The notes beneath the pieces were generated by a model, which had not been told where the DNA came from, ran no database searches, and saw only the letters and a program-made list of their open reading frames with translations. The position numbers were made by a program, and so were the translations under genes. A stretch of 64,000 nucleotides of DNA from Planctomycetia bacterium (GTDB lineage: Bacteria > Planctomycetota > Planctomycetia > Gemmatales > HRBIN36). Numbering within the stretch: position 1 is the stretch's first letter; every line of letters starts with the position of its first letter. The stretch lies in the NCBI GenBank assembly GCA_016795155.1, contig JAEUIE010000016.1, positions 18,702-82,701 of the forward strand, read 5' to 3'. This document shows, piece after piece, positions 27,996-36,976 of this stretch.

Positions 27996-28997
27996 ATGAT
28001 ACTCAAACATAAAGCATTTGCGCGGGCAGGGCTGGTGGGAAACCCTTCAGATGGGTACCACGGCAAAACCATTTCCATCATTATTCGTAATTTCTGGGCC
28101 GAAGCGGTTCTCTACGAATGGGACACGCTCGAGATTCTGCCTGGTAAGGAAAACCAGAACCGGTTTTCAACCGTTCACGATCTGGTGAAGGATGTCAAGC
28201 TGCATGGCTACTATGGAGGTGTGCGACTCGTCAAAGCCACTATCAAGAAGTTTGTCGAGTATTGTTATCGACATCAACTGCCTCTGCATGACCGTAATTT
28301 CAGTATTCGTTTTGAGAGCAACATTCCACGACAGGTAGGGCTGGCAGGTTCCAGTGCCATCATCACTGCTACTCTCCGCTGCCTGATGGACTTTTATGAC
28401 ATCGATATTCCCATGGAGGTGCAGCCTTCGTTGATTTTGTCGGTGGAGAATGATGAACTGGGTATCACTGCAGGCTTGCAGGATCGGGTCATCCAAGTTT
28501 ATGAGGGGCTTGTTTACATGGATTTTGCCAAAGAGAAAATGCGAGAAATGAAGGGCTTTTCGCATGGCGTCTATGAACGACTCGATACCTCTCTTTTGCC
28601 GCCGCTGTATCTTGCTTTCAAAGCAGATGTGAGTGAGCCAACCGAAGTATTCCATAATGATATTCGCAGCAGATACAGGCAAGGTGATGCCGCAGTGGTT
28701 CAGGCCATGCAGACCTTTGCCGACCTCGCTGCTCAGGGAAAAGACGCATTGCAGCATGGCGATAGGGATAAGCTGCATTGGTGCATGAATAGAAACTTTG
28801 ATACGCGACGATCCATTTATCAACTTCCTGCTGGACAGATTGAAATGATTGACGTAGCCAGGTCATCTGGGGCCAGTGCAAAGTTTGCAGGATCAGGCGG
28901 GGCGATTCTGGGAATGTATCAGGATGAGAGTCAATTTGAACAACTGCAGGATGCACTAAGGAAAATCCAATGCGTCGTGATCAAACCACAATGGTAA
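27996..28997 (+). CDS. GHMP-family sugar kinase, close in pattern to plant glucuronokinase
   Basis: About 333 residues from ATG 27996, which leaves a typical GHMP N-terminus; an in-frame GTG 108 bases upstream would give an odd hydrophobic leader that overlaps nadB. The sequence shows [25 protein letters not shown], the ATP-binding [14 protein letters not shown] (residues 110-123), [19 protein letters not shown], and [12 protein letters not shown]. These match the order and spacing I know from plant glucuronokinases, which phosphorylate D-glucuronate at C1 for UDP-glucuronate salvage. Galactokinase or L-fucokinase-like activities are possible alternatives. The DUF1080 gene follows by 13 bases, suggesting a carbohydrate-related operon. 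Confidence 0.8.
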   Translation: MILKHKAFARAGLVGNPSDGYHGKTISIIIRNFWAEAVLYEWDTLEILPGKENQNRFSTVHDLVKDVKLHGYYGGVRLVKATIKKFVEYCYRHQLPLHDRNFSIRFESNIPRQVGLAGSSAIITATLRCLMDFYDIDIPMEVQPSLILSVENDELGITAGLQDRVIQVYEGLVYMDFAKEKMREMKGFSHGVYERLDTSLLPPLYLAFKADVSEPTEVFHNDIRSRYRQGDAAVVQAMQTFADLAAQGKDALQHGDRDKLHWCMNRNFDTRRSIYQLPAGQIEMIDVARSSGASAKFAGSGGAILGMYQDESQFEQLQDALRKIQCVVIKPQW

Positions 28998-29010
28998 CAA
29001 GGAGCATCGT

Positions 29011-29721
29011 GTGAAAGGTTTATTGTTCTTGATGTTGTGTAGTGTTACTTGGATTACGCTGGCTGAAGATACGGCGTTGCCAAAAGCCAGTATTGATGGC
29101 AATGGGCCCGGCTGGGTTGCTTTGGTTGAGAAAGACTTCACCCAGGCCAACTGCGATCCAGACACCTGGAAATGGCGAGACGATGGTGTGCTCGCCTGCA
29201 CCGGTACTCCAGTCGGCGTGTTGCGTTCTGTCAAGCAATACACTAACTTCGAACTGGTAGTTCAGTGGCGGCATTTGAAAAGTGCAGGTAACTCCGGCGT
29301 TTTTGTGTGGGCACCCGAAGGCCCATTGTTTGCCCTTAAACGAAACGCGTTGCCTCACGGGATTGAAGTGCAGGTACTCGATCATGGATATACTGAGGAG
29401 TACGAAAAATCGAGTGGCAAGAAGGCTACCTGGTTCACTACCAACGGCGATGTCTTCCCAGTAGGCAGCAGCAAAATGAAGCCTTTCGCACCCGTTTCGC
29501 CCGATGGCAGCAGAAGCTTTCCCAGGAAGAACCTAAGTAAAGGTGTTGGCGAATGGAATCACTACTACATTCGTGCTATCAACGGTGAAGTCAGGCTATG
29601 GGTCAATGGGGAAGAAGTTTCAGGAGGCAGTGGATGTAAGCCAGCAAGTGGATATCTTTGCTTGGAATCGGAAGGTTCGCCCATCGAGTTCAAGGGCATT
29701 CGCTTGCGTGAGTTGCCATGA
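29011..29721 (+). CDS. Secreted DUF1080 (3-keto-disaccharide hydrolase-like) protein
   Basis: A 236-residue protein with signal peptide (VKGLLFLMLCSVTWITLA, GTG start with AAGGAG upstream). It has the concanavalin-like jelly-roll signature of DUF1080: YTNFELVVQWRHLKSAGNSGVFVWAP, IEVQVLD near residue 120, and WNHYYIRAINGEVRLWVNGEEV toward the C-terminus. This family is greatly expanded in planctomycetes. Some members cleave 3-keto-sugars, but binding roles are also proposed. It acts outside the cytoplasm. The neighbouring sugar kinase suggests involvement in a uronate or glycoside pathway; that is inference. Confidence 0.85.
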   Translation: MKGLLFLMLCSVTWITLAEDTALPKASIDGNGPGWVALVEKDFTQANCDPDTWKWRDDGVLACTGTPVGVLRSVKQYTNFELVVQWRHLKSAGNSGVFVWAPEGPLFALKRNALPHGIEVQVLDHGYTEEYEKSSGKKATWFTTNGDVFPVGSSKMKPFAPVSPDGSRSFPRKNLSKGVGEWNHYYIRAINGEVRLWVNGEEVSGGSGCKPASGYLCLESEGSPIEFKGIRLRELP

Positions 29722-29731
29722 GCATCACATT

Positions 29732-31003
29732 TTATTTGATGGGAATACGGAAAACCGAAGATCCCGATTCTTCAAGCAGTTTCGAAGCAGAACGAACTTT
29801 CGAGATAGGGTCCTTGGTTGGTGCGAACATCTGGGAGTCAGTGATAGCTGGTTGTTCCACTGAACTTTGTGAAATGGACGCCTGCTGGGCCTCTCGAATT
29901 AACTGCAGTTCTGTGCGGATGGCCTGCAGTTGATCTTCAGAAATCTGGTCGTATTCTTCGATCATCTTGCTGATGACTGGTTGATACTTGGCATACTCAG
30001 GGCCTTGAAGTGCCTGAAGCTGATCCCTGAGTTCCCTCAGCACCGCAGATTGCGTTACGTCTTCGGGCCAGGGGATATGCGAGTGTGGTGCATGTTCGTG
30101 CAGATCGTTTTCTGTTGGAGAGATCATGATAAAGGCCTCATCGGAAGAGGGTAAGGCATTCAACACGCGATTCTTTTCAATGGGCAATTCGTAAATCGAT
30201 GCGGGTTGCAGTTTCATGCTGAATGGCCCGATAGTTAATTCATCACCGACATCCAGAAATCCTGCGCGTACCTGGTTTCCATTGATGGAGATGCCACCGC
30301 GGCCAAGCAGATCAACCACAAATACTCCATGTGCTGTTAGTACCAGGCTGGCATGTACATTCGAGATGGCATCATCATTCAGTTGGATGGCGCATCGAGA
30401 TGTGCGACCAATCAACGTGATCAAGCGATCAATCTGCCAGGTTTTGGTAATCGAATCAGAATCGTTATCGTGGATTTCCAGAGTCAACCGAGGTCCGAAG
30501 ATATCGAATGCTGAACCAGCCGAAAGGGGATCGTTCCATTCCTGTTCCGTGTCAGAAACTTTTCGCCGATCTTCAATCAGTTTAAATTGTCGGGCACCGA
30601 ACTGAACCGGCTGGCCTGGTTTCACCCAACTCCCGGTTTTGATCTCCTTATTTGCTGTTTTTACTGAACCGGTTTGTGACACGTTAATGCAGAAGATTCG
30701 GCCTTCGATTGCCTGCAGGTAAATATGCCGCGGGCGAATGTTTTCAGCTGGTTGATAAATATCTGCGGACGGATGGCTTCCCATCAACGCAAAAGGTTGA
30801 CGTAGACAAAACCGAATGGACCGCGCCTGGCTGGTCGATTCGACTTCCAGTTCAAGTGCGGAAGGAACTCCGCACGCATGTAAAAATGCATCCATCATGG
30901 ATGGTATAAGCTCTGTCTGTTGTTCGAGATCAATCCTTGTGGGCGCGGTTAATCTACCATGAGGGATAGTCAGCCGCAAGCAGTTTATTCCAAGACATTT
31001 CAT
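29732..31003 (-). CDS. Two-FHA-domain protein
   Basis: A 423-residue cytoplasmic protein with no membrane segment. The first FHA fold (about residues 75-150) reads FALMGSHPSADIYQ and RPRHIYLQAIEGRIFCINV. The second (about 185-260) reads ITLIGRTSRCAIQLNDDAISNVHASLVL and FLDVGDELTIG, with the canonical G-R, S-x-x-H pattern. In the first, the GS and RPRH sites are less typical, so phosphothreonine binding there is uncertain. A helical C-terminal part (VLRELRDQLQALQ) follows. FHA domains bind phosphothreonine peptides and often connect to Ser/Thr kinases. It is divergent from the MFS gene and convergent with the DUF1080 gene. Confidence 0.85.
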   Translation of the reverse strand: MKCLGINCLRLTIPHGRLTAPTRIDLEQQTELIPSMMDAFLHACGVPSALELEVESTSQARSIRFCLRQPFALMGSHPSADIYQPAENIRPRHIYLQAIEGRIFCINVSQTGSVKTANKEIKTGSWVKPGQPVQFGARQFKLIEDRRKVSDTEQEWNDPLSAGSAFDIFGPRLTLEIHDNDSDSITKTWQIDRLITLIGRTSRCAIQLNDDAISNVHASLVLTAHGVFVVDLLGRGGISINGNQVRAGFLDVGDELTIGPFSMKLQPASIYELPIEKNRVLNALPSSDEAFIMISPTENDLHEHAPHSHIPWPEDVTQSAVLRELRDQLQALQGPEYAKYQPVISKMIEEYDQISEDQLQAIRTELQLIREAQQASISQSSVEQPAITDSQMFAPTKDPISKVRSASKLLEESGSSVFRIPIK

Positions 31004-31038
31004 ATATCTGAAAAAAGGAAACCACTCGTGAGATTGTC

Positions 31039-32325
31039 TTGCTAATCCGCTGGTTGAATGATCTCGATACCATCACTAAGCGCAATTTCCTGCTGGAATT
31101 GATGTACAACCTGAGTGCCGGGGTGGTCAGCGGATTGATCCTGGTAGCCCAAGTGGTTGCCGTAGGTAGTTTGAAAGATAACAGCCTGGCTGCTACTGTG
31201 ATGGTGGCTGCCCAGCCAGCCTTGGCTTTGCTGCTGCCCATGTGGGCGATTGTTTCCCGCCACACTCGCCTGTTCAATCTCGCCATTGGTGGCGGTATTC
31301 TTCGCTGCATCCCGCTTCTGCTTGTTGCCTGGGTCGATCAATCCTGGCAACTGGCCCTCGTGGTGATGGCTTATCATTTTCTCGGTGGGCCTGCAACACT
31401 CGCTATCCCTTCGCTCTACAAGTATGCCTACCCCGATCAGCATCGCGGCAAGATCATCGGCATTCTCAAACTGGTGCAGAACTGTGTCACGGTACCAGTG
31501 CTGATAGGAGTTTCTCTCTGGTCCGATTATGATACTTCGGCCTATCAGATTGCTTATCCTCTGGGTGGTGTATTGGGTTTGATTGGAGTGCTGGCCTACT
31601 GGTTGCGTTATCTCCCAACGGATGATCCGCATGCACGTCGAACAATGAGCGAATCACCCAGTTGGAATGGCATGAGACTGGTTCTCGCCAAGGACAACAA
31701 TTTCAAACTTTTCCAGGCAACCATTTTTCTGACTGGTGCCGGGTTTCTGCTGAGCCGGGGTGTCTGGCTCTATCTGCTCCGTGATCATTTCCAGCTGTCA
31801 CAGTTCACCATAACGCTGCTGGTCATGATTTTTCCGGTGATTCTGGGAGGTATCACTTCGCCATTCTGGGGCTGGCTTATTGATCAGACTTCGCCGGTGG
31901 CAGGCCGCATTGCTTTTGCTCTGATGGGCATTCCTGCCTACCTGTCTATCTTTTCAAGCTTTTATTTTGACTACCTCTGGCTTGCTTTTCTCGGCGCTGC
32001 TCTGCGTGGCGTTGTCCTGGGCGCTGCAGAGGTCGCAACGACGACAGGCAACCTCTACTTTGCGGAAACCCGTGAGCGGGCAGCGCTCTATGAAAGCATC
32101 AGCTCCGTGTTTCAGGGGCTTCGAGGCATGACCATGCCACCCCTGGGTTGGGTCGTCTATCAATCGCTCGGCTGGCTACACTGGCCCGGCTCACTCATGT
32201 TCGTGGTGCCAACAGTGTTCAACTTGTGGAGCCTGCTCATTGCCTGGCGACTCTGGCACGCTGAGAAGCAAGAACGGTTGCAAGAAGCAACGGAACATGA
32301 GCTGCCGGTTGAGGTGGATGAGTAG
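31039..32325 (+). CDS. Major facilitator superfamily transporter
   Basis: A 428-residue protein with about twelve hydrophobic segments, a central loop near residues 190-215 and a charged C-terminal tail. Segments such as MYNLSAGVVSGLILVAQVVAVG and LFQATIFLTGAGFLLSRGVWLYLL mark the two halves. No substrate motif is recognised. The start is uncertain: the TTG at 31039 keeps a charged N-terminal helix (WLNDLDTITKRNFLLEL), while ATG 31102 would start directly in the first membrane segment. The promoter region of only about 35 bases is shared with the divergent FHA gene, and the gene is convergent with the PVC haem gene three bases away. Confidence 0.85.
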   Translation: MLIRWLNDLDTITKRNFLLELMYNLSAGVVSGLILVAQVVAVGSLKDNSLAATVMVAAQPALALLLPMWAIVSRHTRLFNLAIGGGILRCIPLLLVAWVDQSWQLALVVMAYHFLGGPATLAIPSLYKYAYPDQHRGKIIGILKLVQNCVTVPVLIGVSLWSDYDTSAYQIAYPLGGVLGLIGVLAYWLRYLPTDDPHARRTMSESPSWNGMRLVLAKDNNFKLFQATIFLTGAGFLLSRGVWLYLLRDHFQLSQFTITLLVMIFPVILGGITSPFWGWLIDQTSPVAGRIAFALMGIPAYLSIFSSFYFDYLWLAFLGAALRGVVLGAAEVATTTGNLYFAETRERAALYESISSVFQGLRGMTMPPLGWVVYQSLGWLHWPGSLMFVVPTVFNLWSLLIAWRLWHAEKQERLQEATEHELPVEVDE

Positions 32326-32328
32326 TAG

Positions 32329-35300
32329 CTACCTCCCCAAAACCCATCGGGCTTGGCCTTCTTTCAATTCCAACCGTACTCCTTCGCTTCGTTCTTTCTT
32401 GTTCACTGCCAGAGTGAGCACATGGACGCCTGGGGTTAGCTTGAGTTTGATGGTCGGCGAGAGTTCAACAGCAGTTTGATCCAGCCAGAGTTGCAGTCCC
32501 TTGACATCGTTGATGGTCAGTTCAACTTCGCCTGTGGTGCCCACTTCCAGCCTGGTGCGGGCAAAGCCAATCTGAGTGTCGATACCTGACCATTCGCCTT
32601 TCTTGCGGACATAGACATCAGGTAGCACATCCAGCGGTAGCAATCCCGCTACGGTGGTGTACTCGGCATTCCAGATCAACCCTTGCGGCATCATCACCGC
32701 GCCGGAGAGACGATTGCGGAGAATCGCTTCGTTGGCAGCAGCGTTAGGCACCAGCACTTCCCACGTGCGGGCGATACGGGCAGTGCCGACAGAGTAGTTG
32801 CCGACCTTGCCGAGTTCGGTGAGGAAGCGCGTGAGATCGACCAGTTCCTGCTTCGTCAGTCCATCGACCAGCCCTTCTGGCATCAGCGATTTGCCATCCT
32901 TGCGGTCGTCGATGTCTTTGATGGGGATGGTGATGTCCTTCCCCTCTGCATCGCGGAGTACCAGTTCGTCCTTGTTCTCGCGCTGCTTGATGCCGGTAAG
33001 GACTTTGCCATCGACTGTGGCCACGACGGTGGTGTTGTAGTTTTCCTTGATGGCCTTGCTGGGGAGGAGCAGCGATTCGAGCAGATAGTCGGGCTGGGCA
33101 CTAGCGCCGATGCTGGTGAGGTCAGGCCCGACTTGCCCGCCGGAACCACCGATGCCGTGGCACTTGAGGCAATTGAGTTCCTTCTGACGATAGACGAGTT
33201 CACCCCGGGCCGCATTACCTTCCTTAGTCACCGCCTCCAGTACCTCTTTGTAAACCGCCGGTGTGGCTTCCCACTTGGCGGTGGTGAGCTTGCCGGCTTT
33301 GGTGAAGGCATCAATGAGGGGCTGATGCACTTGGCCCGTAGAGCGAGCGATACGTATGGCGATCTTGGCGACATCGGGGGGTACGCTGGCGTTCTCCAGG
33401 GCTGTGGTGAAAGACTGGGGGCCACCTTTGGTTTGAAGCAGTGCAGGCAACAGTCGATTCAGATCGGCTTCTTTTGCCTGGCTCAGATAGCGGGCAGCTA
33501 GTGGTGAAGCTGCTTGCAGGTCAAAGCGAATCAAGCGAAGCAGTGCTTCCAACTGAATGCTGGTATTCCTGGAACTGGTCAGTTCTTTGAGTGCATCTAC
33601 TGCACCATAGGAACCCAGTGCATCCAATGCAGCCAGACGCTGTTCAATCGGCTTACTATCCGACTTGGCCGTTTCCGTCACGAGCGCTCGCAAGAGCTCA
33701 TGCTTCCACTTGCCTGCGAGCCGTAACGCCTGCACCGCCGTTTGATTGCTGTTCAACAGCTGCTCCAAGAATTTCTTTTCCCCAGAAGGATTCGCCTTAG
33801 CCACCTCCAGCGCCTGCAAGCGTTTCAGTCGCTGGTCGTCGCTCAGCTTGCTGTCGAGACACTGTTCCCACAGAATCTGTAACTCCTTTGGCCCACCCAG
33901 CTTCGCTACCTGGTTCCAAAGCGCATCGGCTGTCTCTCCCTTAAGATCGTTCTGCTGTAGGTACTTAAGCAACGGCTCCACCAGTTCTGGCGAGCCGCTG
34001 GCCTGCACCGCAAAGAGGAGATGCTTGGGATCATCGAACTTCAGCTTCCCTGCACGAAACGCTGGCAACCAATGTGGCTCCAATTCACGAACTGTAAGCC
34101 AGAGGGCGTAATCGAGGAAACGGTCCATGGGGTGGTTGAGAACACTGAGTACTAAAGGTAACGCCTCGATTTCTGTTAGATGCGAAAGTGCTAAGACCGC
34201 CTCCATTCGCACTCTTGGATGTGGGTCACTCAAGAATTGTCGTAAGAATGCGATCCTTTTGTCATGCTCACCAACACGAAGAAAAATCTTGTTGTCTTCG
34301 TTGGCAATACTGCGTGCAACAAGTGATCGTATAGCAGCGTTTTTTGATTCTTCTAATTGAAAGAACGTTGGTGGTTGCGTCATGAAAGATCGCATGAGCA
34401 TGTAGTATTCCATCAAGTTCAATTCGATCTTTGCCAAATCTTCAAATCTCGGTTTTGAATTGAGAGCTTTAACTTCATCCAGGAAAATGCGTTGGAATTC
34501 GAGTGTCTGCTGTTGAGAAGCACCATCGTTCTTTGAATGGAAAAGACGCTGCAGCCATACCTGTTTTGCCATTTCGCGCGTCCATTGTTCAGGTTGAATC
34601 ATGTGTTCCAAGAGAAGTTCAAACGTTGCTGCTTTATCCAGCTTCGGTTTCTTCACCAGCGGTCTGCCCTTCGCCGTCACCCGCCAGATGCGGCCATGGG
34701 TGACATCGCGGCGGGGATCGCGGAAGTCGACCTCGCCGTGCTGGATGATCGGGTTGTACCAGTCGGCAATGTAGATCGCGCCGTCGGGGCCCATCTTCAC
34801 GTCGATCGGGCGGAAGGCGGGGTGGGTGCTCTTGATCAGTTCAGGCTGCTCGATGCTCGCGAAGCCTGCTCCATCGTCTTTCAGCACGAACCTACAGACG
34901 CGGTGGCCCCGGAAATCGTTGGTGAGCAGGTTCCCTTGCCAATCGTCGGGGAGGTGTCTGCCACTGGTGACTTCGAGCCCGCAGAACTTCGGCGAGCCGG
35001 GGTTCAGGCCGGGAAAGATACGCTTGGCATCGGCAGCGGTAACGTAGTAGCCACCGGGGATGACGTAGTTGATGCCTTCGCCGCCCGCTCCATCGGTGAC
35101 GAACGCCTGGCCATAGCGGTCGAATGCCAGGCCCCACGGGTTGACCCAGCCGCGGGCGAAGACGTCGAGTTCCATCGTCTGCGGTTTGAAACGCCAGATG
35201 CCACCGGCGTTGAGTCGCCTGGGGCCGTGGGGCGTTTCGATGTGGCTGTGAATGTAGATGCTCTGCATCATGTACATCCGGCCATCAGGCCCCCAGCGGA

Positions 35301-35880
35301 GCGTGTGCAACATGTGGTGCGTATCTTCGGTGCCAAACCCGGAGAGGACGATCCGTTTCTTGTCAGCCTTGCCATCGCCATTGGTATCGGAGAAGTGGAG
35401 CAGCTCGGTACTGTTGGCCACATAGCAACCACCATCGCCGGGGAGCAGCCCGGTGGGGATGAGCAGGCCATCCGCGAAGACAGTGGTCTTGTCAGCCACG
35501 CCGACACCTTTGGTGTCTTCCAGGATGATGATCTTGTCGTTAGCCTTCTGCCCGGGTTTGATCTGTGGGTACACTTCGGACGAAGCAATCCAGAGCCGAC
35601 CGGCCGCATCGAAGTTCATCTGAATCGGTTTGGCGAGCAACGGATCAGCAGCGAACAGGTTGACCTCAAAACGAGGATCGACAATGAACGTCTTTCGTTC
35701 GAGTTCAGGATCAGGATCGGGGATGGTAGCGTCCCGTTGGGCGTAGATGGGAGATGGAAGAAGAAGGACGAGAAGCCAAAGTAGACGCGGCATCCTGCGG
35801 CGTCCACTGTTTAGTAGTCCCCGTTGCGGAATTGTCTTGTCGTTGGAATAGCTATGATTCACGGTCGTTCCTTGATTCAA
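32329..35880 (-). CDS. PVC-type haem-binding dehydrogenase with HEAT repeats
   Basis: An 1183-residue exported protein. A signal sequence begins at MPRLLWLLVLLLPSPIYAQ; the upstream 29 residues suggest the true start may be that internal Met (ATG near 35793). A beta-propeller dehydrogenase domain follows (residues about 60-400, with FEVNLFAADPLLAKPIQMNF and MKMGPDGAIYIADWYN-like strands). HEAT-type helices fill about 480-860, then a cytochrome c motif (LNCLKCHGIGGSGGQVGPDL) binds haem covalently. A C-terminal beta domain closes the protein. These genes are numerous and characteristic of planctomycetes and verrucomicrobia; they are thought to oxidise sugars or alcohols at the membrane. The partner SGNH gene is directly upstream. 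Confidence 0.9.
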   Translation of the reverse strand: MNQGTTVNHSYSNDKTIPQRGLLNSGRRRMPRLLWLLVLLLPSPIYAQRDATIPDPDPELERKTFIVDPRFEVNLFAADPLLAKPIQMNFDAAGRLWIASSEVYPQIKPGQKANDKIIILEDTKGVGVADKTTVFADGLLIPTGLLPGDGGCYVANSTELLHFSDTNGDGKADKKRIVLSGFGTEDTHHMLHTLRWGPDGRMYMMQSIYIHSHIETPHGPRRLNAGGIWRFKPQTMELDVFARGWVNPWGLAFDRYGQAFVTDGAGGEGINYVIPGGYYVTAADAKRIFPGLNPGSPKFCGLEVTSGRHLPDDWQGNLLTNDFRGHRVCRFVLKDDGAGFASIEQPELIKSTHPAFRPIDVKMGPDGAIYIADWYNPIIQHGEVDFRDPRRDVTHGRIWRVTAKGRPLVKKPKLDKAATFELLLEHMIQPEQWTREMAKQVWLQRLFHSKNDGASQQQTLEFQRIFLDEVKALNSKPRFEDLAKIELNLMEYYMLMRSFMTQPPTFFQLEESKNAAIRSLVARSIANEDNKIFLRVGEHDKRIAFLRQFLSDPHPRVRMEAVLALSHLTEIEALPLVLSVLNHPMDRFLDYALWLTVRELEPHWLPAFRAGKLKFDDPKHLLFAVQASGSPELVEPLLKYLQQNDLKGETADALWNQVAKLGGPKELQILWEQCLDSKLSDDQRLKRLQALEVAKANPSGEKKFLEQLLNSNQTAVQALRLAGKWKHELLRALVTETAKSDSKPIEQRLAALDALGSYGAVDALKELTSSRNTSIQLEALLRLIRFDLQAASPLAARYLSQAKEADLNRLLPALLQTKGGPQSFTTALENASVPPDVAKIAIRIARSTGQVHQPLIDAFTKAGKLTTAKWEATPAVYKEVLEAVTKEGNAARGELVYRQKELNCLKCHGIGGSGGQVGPDLTSIGASAQPDYLLESLLLPSKAIKENYNTTVVATVDGKVLTGIKQRENKDELVLRDAEGKDITIPIKDIDDRKDGKSLMPEGLVDGLTKQELVDLTRFLTELGKVGNYSVGTARIARTWEVLVPNAAANEAILRNRLSGAVMMPQGLIWNAEYTTVAGLLPLDVLPDVYVRKKGEWSGIDTQIGFARTRLEVGTTGEVELTINDVKGLQLWLDQTAVELSPTIKLKLTPGVHVLTLAVNKKERSEGVRLELKEGQARWVLGR
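35776..35798 (-). repeat. Inverted repeat, left copy
   Basis: Twenty-three bases that match 35913-35935 on the opposite strand. Here it covers the codons for the start of the signal peptide of the haem protein (MPRLLW). See the right copy for details. Confidence 0.85.
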
Positions 35881-35906
35881 TTGGTGATGTGGTTATCACG
35901 CTGGCT

Positions 35907-35935
35907 GACGCGGCAGGATGCCGCGTCTACTTTGG
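35907..35935. repeat. Inverted repeat, right copy, with internal hairpin
   Basis: Bases 35913-35935 are an exact inverted copy of 35776-35798, 115 bases apart. The segment also contains its own dyad, GACGCGGC (35907-35914), loop AGGAT, GCCGCGTC (35920-35927). The stop codon of the SGNH gene (35927-35929) lies inside it. It looks like a small dispersed GC-rich palindromic element, perhaps REP-like, inserted so that it provides parts of two genes. Confidence 0.75.
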
Positions 35936-36844
35936 AGGCAATTTCCCCTTCATCTCGTTAATCTGCTTGTCCAGTTCTGCAATAAGTGGCTCGAATTGCG
36001 GAATCTCTTTAGCATTGTTCCCTTGCTCGTGCTTGCGAAACAAAAAGAGATAGGTATTGTTCTGCGGGCGGTATTGGTGGAAGTAAAGCTCATCCTTGCG
36101 CTTGATGAGTTTGGTCACAGGCGTCCAGTCTCTTGGTGGATTATCTGCAGGAATCAATACGATCCCAGGCGGCCCTGCTGCATTGCGGCCTTCCGCAACG
36201 ATCACAGCAGTGATGATTTTTCCTGCGAGTTCCTGATAGCCGAGATCATTGGGCAGGATGCCATCATCGGTCTTGGGTGGCTGTTGCTTTGTCACGTTGT
36301 TTTTATTGGGCTGATAGACATCATGCAGATCCACCAGCAAGGCACCTCGTTCCTTGGCCAGCGTTTTGATGACAGCATCATACTCAGCCTGTGAAAAAGT
36401 TGGCGACACTTTAGCGGCAACAGGGGTAGGAATGGTCAGAAAGATACAACGAGTTTCAGGGGTTGCTATGTCAGCAAGTAACTGCCGATACTGCTTCTCG
36501 AACTTTTCTACCCCTGGTTTCCCGGCAAACGCTTCACAGGTGCCGTATCCCAGTATAAGCAGAGTAGGTTTTGCCGCTTTCACTTGTTCTACCAGCGTAC
36601 GGTAGCCATCGGCCTGGGTGCCAAACCCTGCACGGGCCTCGCCCCAGACAGTGTCGCCACTCCAGCCGAGATTACGGACAGTAAACTTTTTGTCCTTATG
36701 AGTCATGTGCAGCAGCAGTTCGACTTGGCCGAACTGCTGTTCCCTTTCCACCAGTGCTCCGCCAACCATGACAATGCGGTCGCCGTCTTTGATGTCAAAA
36801 GAAGGGGCAGGGAGGGAAAAGAGGACAAGTAGCGGAATGAGCAT
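35927..36844 (-). CDS. SGNH/GDSL-fold protein with a degenerate active site
   Basis: A 305-residue protein with a short signal peptide (MLIPLLVLFSLPAPS). It has the SGNH blocks in order: DRIVMVGGALVE (block I, where the nucleophile Ser of GDS is absent), VRNLGWSGDTV (block II Gly), LILGYGTCEAF (block III, Asn position altered) and ILPNDLGYQELA (block V, the usual His replaced by Leu). It therefore probably does not hydrolyse esters in the standard way. Related proteins are commonly found next to PVC haem-binding dehydrogenases, as here, and may act as a binding partner. Its stop codon lies in a palindromic repeat. Confidence 0.8.
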   Translation of the reverse strand: MLIPLLVLFSLPAPSFDIKDGDRIVMVGGALVEREQQFGQVELLLHMTHKDKKFTVRNLGWSGDTVWGEARAGFGTQADGYRTLVEQVKAAKPTLLILGYGTCEAFAGKPGVEKFEKQYRQLLADIATPETRCIFLTIPTPVAAKVSPTFSQAEYDAVIKTLAKERGALLVDLHDVYQPNKNNVTKQQPPKTDDGILPNDLGYQELAGKIITAVIVAEGRNAAGPPGIVLIPADNPPRDWTPVTKLIKRKDELYFHQYRPQNNTYLFLFRKHEQGNNAKEIPQFEPLIAELDKQINEMKGKLPPK

Positions 36845-36922
36845 AGGTAGGTCTTTATCAGTAACAGGTGGGTAAGGTTAGCATGGCGGAAATGATGACG
36901 GATTGCAAGAGGTAGAAGCAAA

Positions 36923-36950
36923 CTGGCGTGTATCGTTCGATACACGCCAG
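36923..36950 (-). terminator. Hairpin terminator after the His-rich gene
   Basis: A 12-base perfect stem (CTGGCGTGTATC / GATACACGCCAG) with a 4-base loop, 27 bases beyond the His-rich protein stop on the minus strand; a TTTGC-rich stretch follows in that direction. Confidence 0.7.
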
Positions 36951-36976
36951 CGAAAGTTGTTGATGTTAGACTAAGA

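Noticed and set aside
34537..35784. Long open frame (415 codons) on the plus strand
   Set aside because: It is antisense to the haem dehydrogenase gene, and its length is caused by the GC-rich codon pattern there; no family motif or ribosome site.
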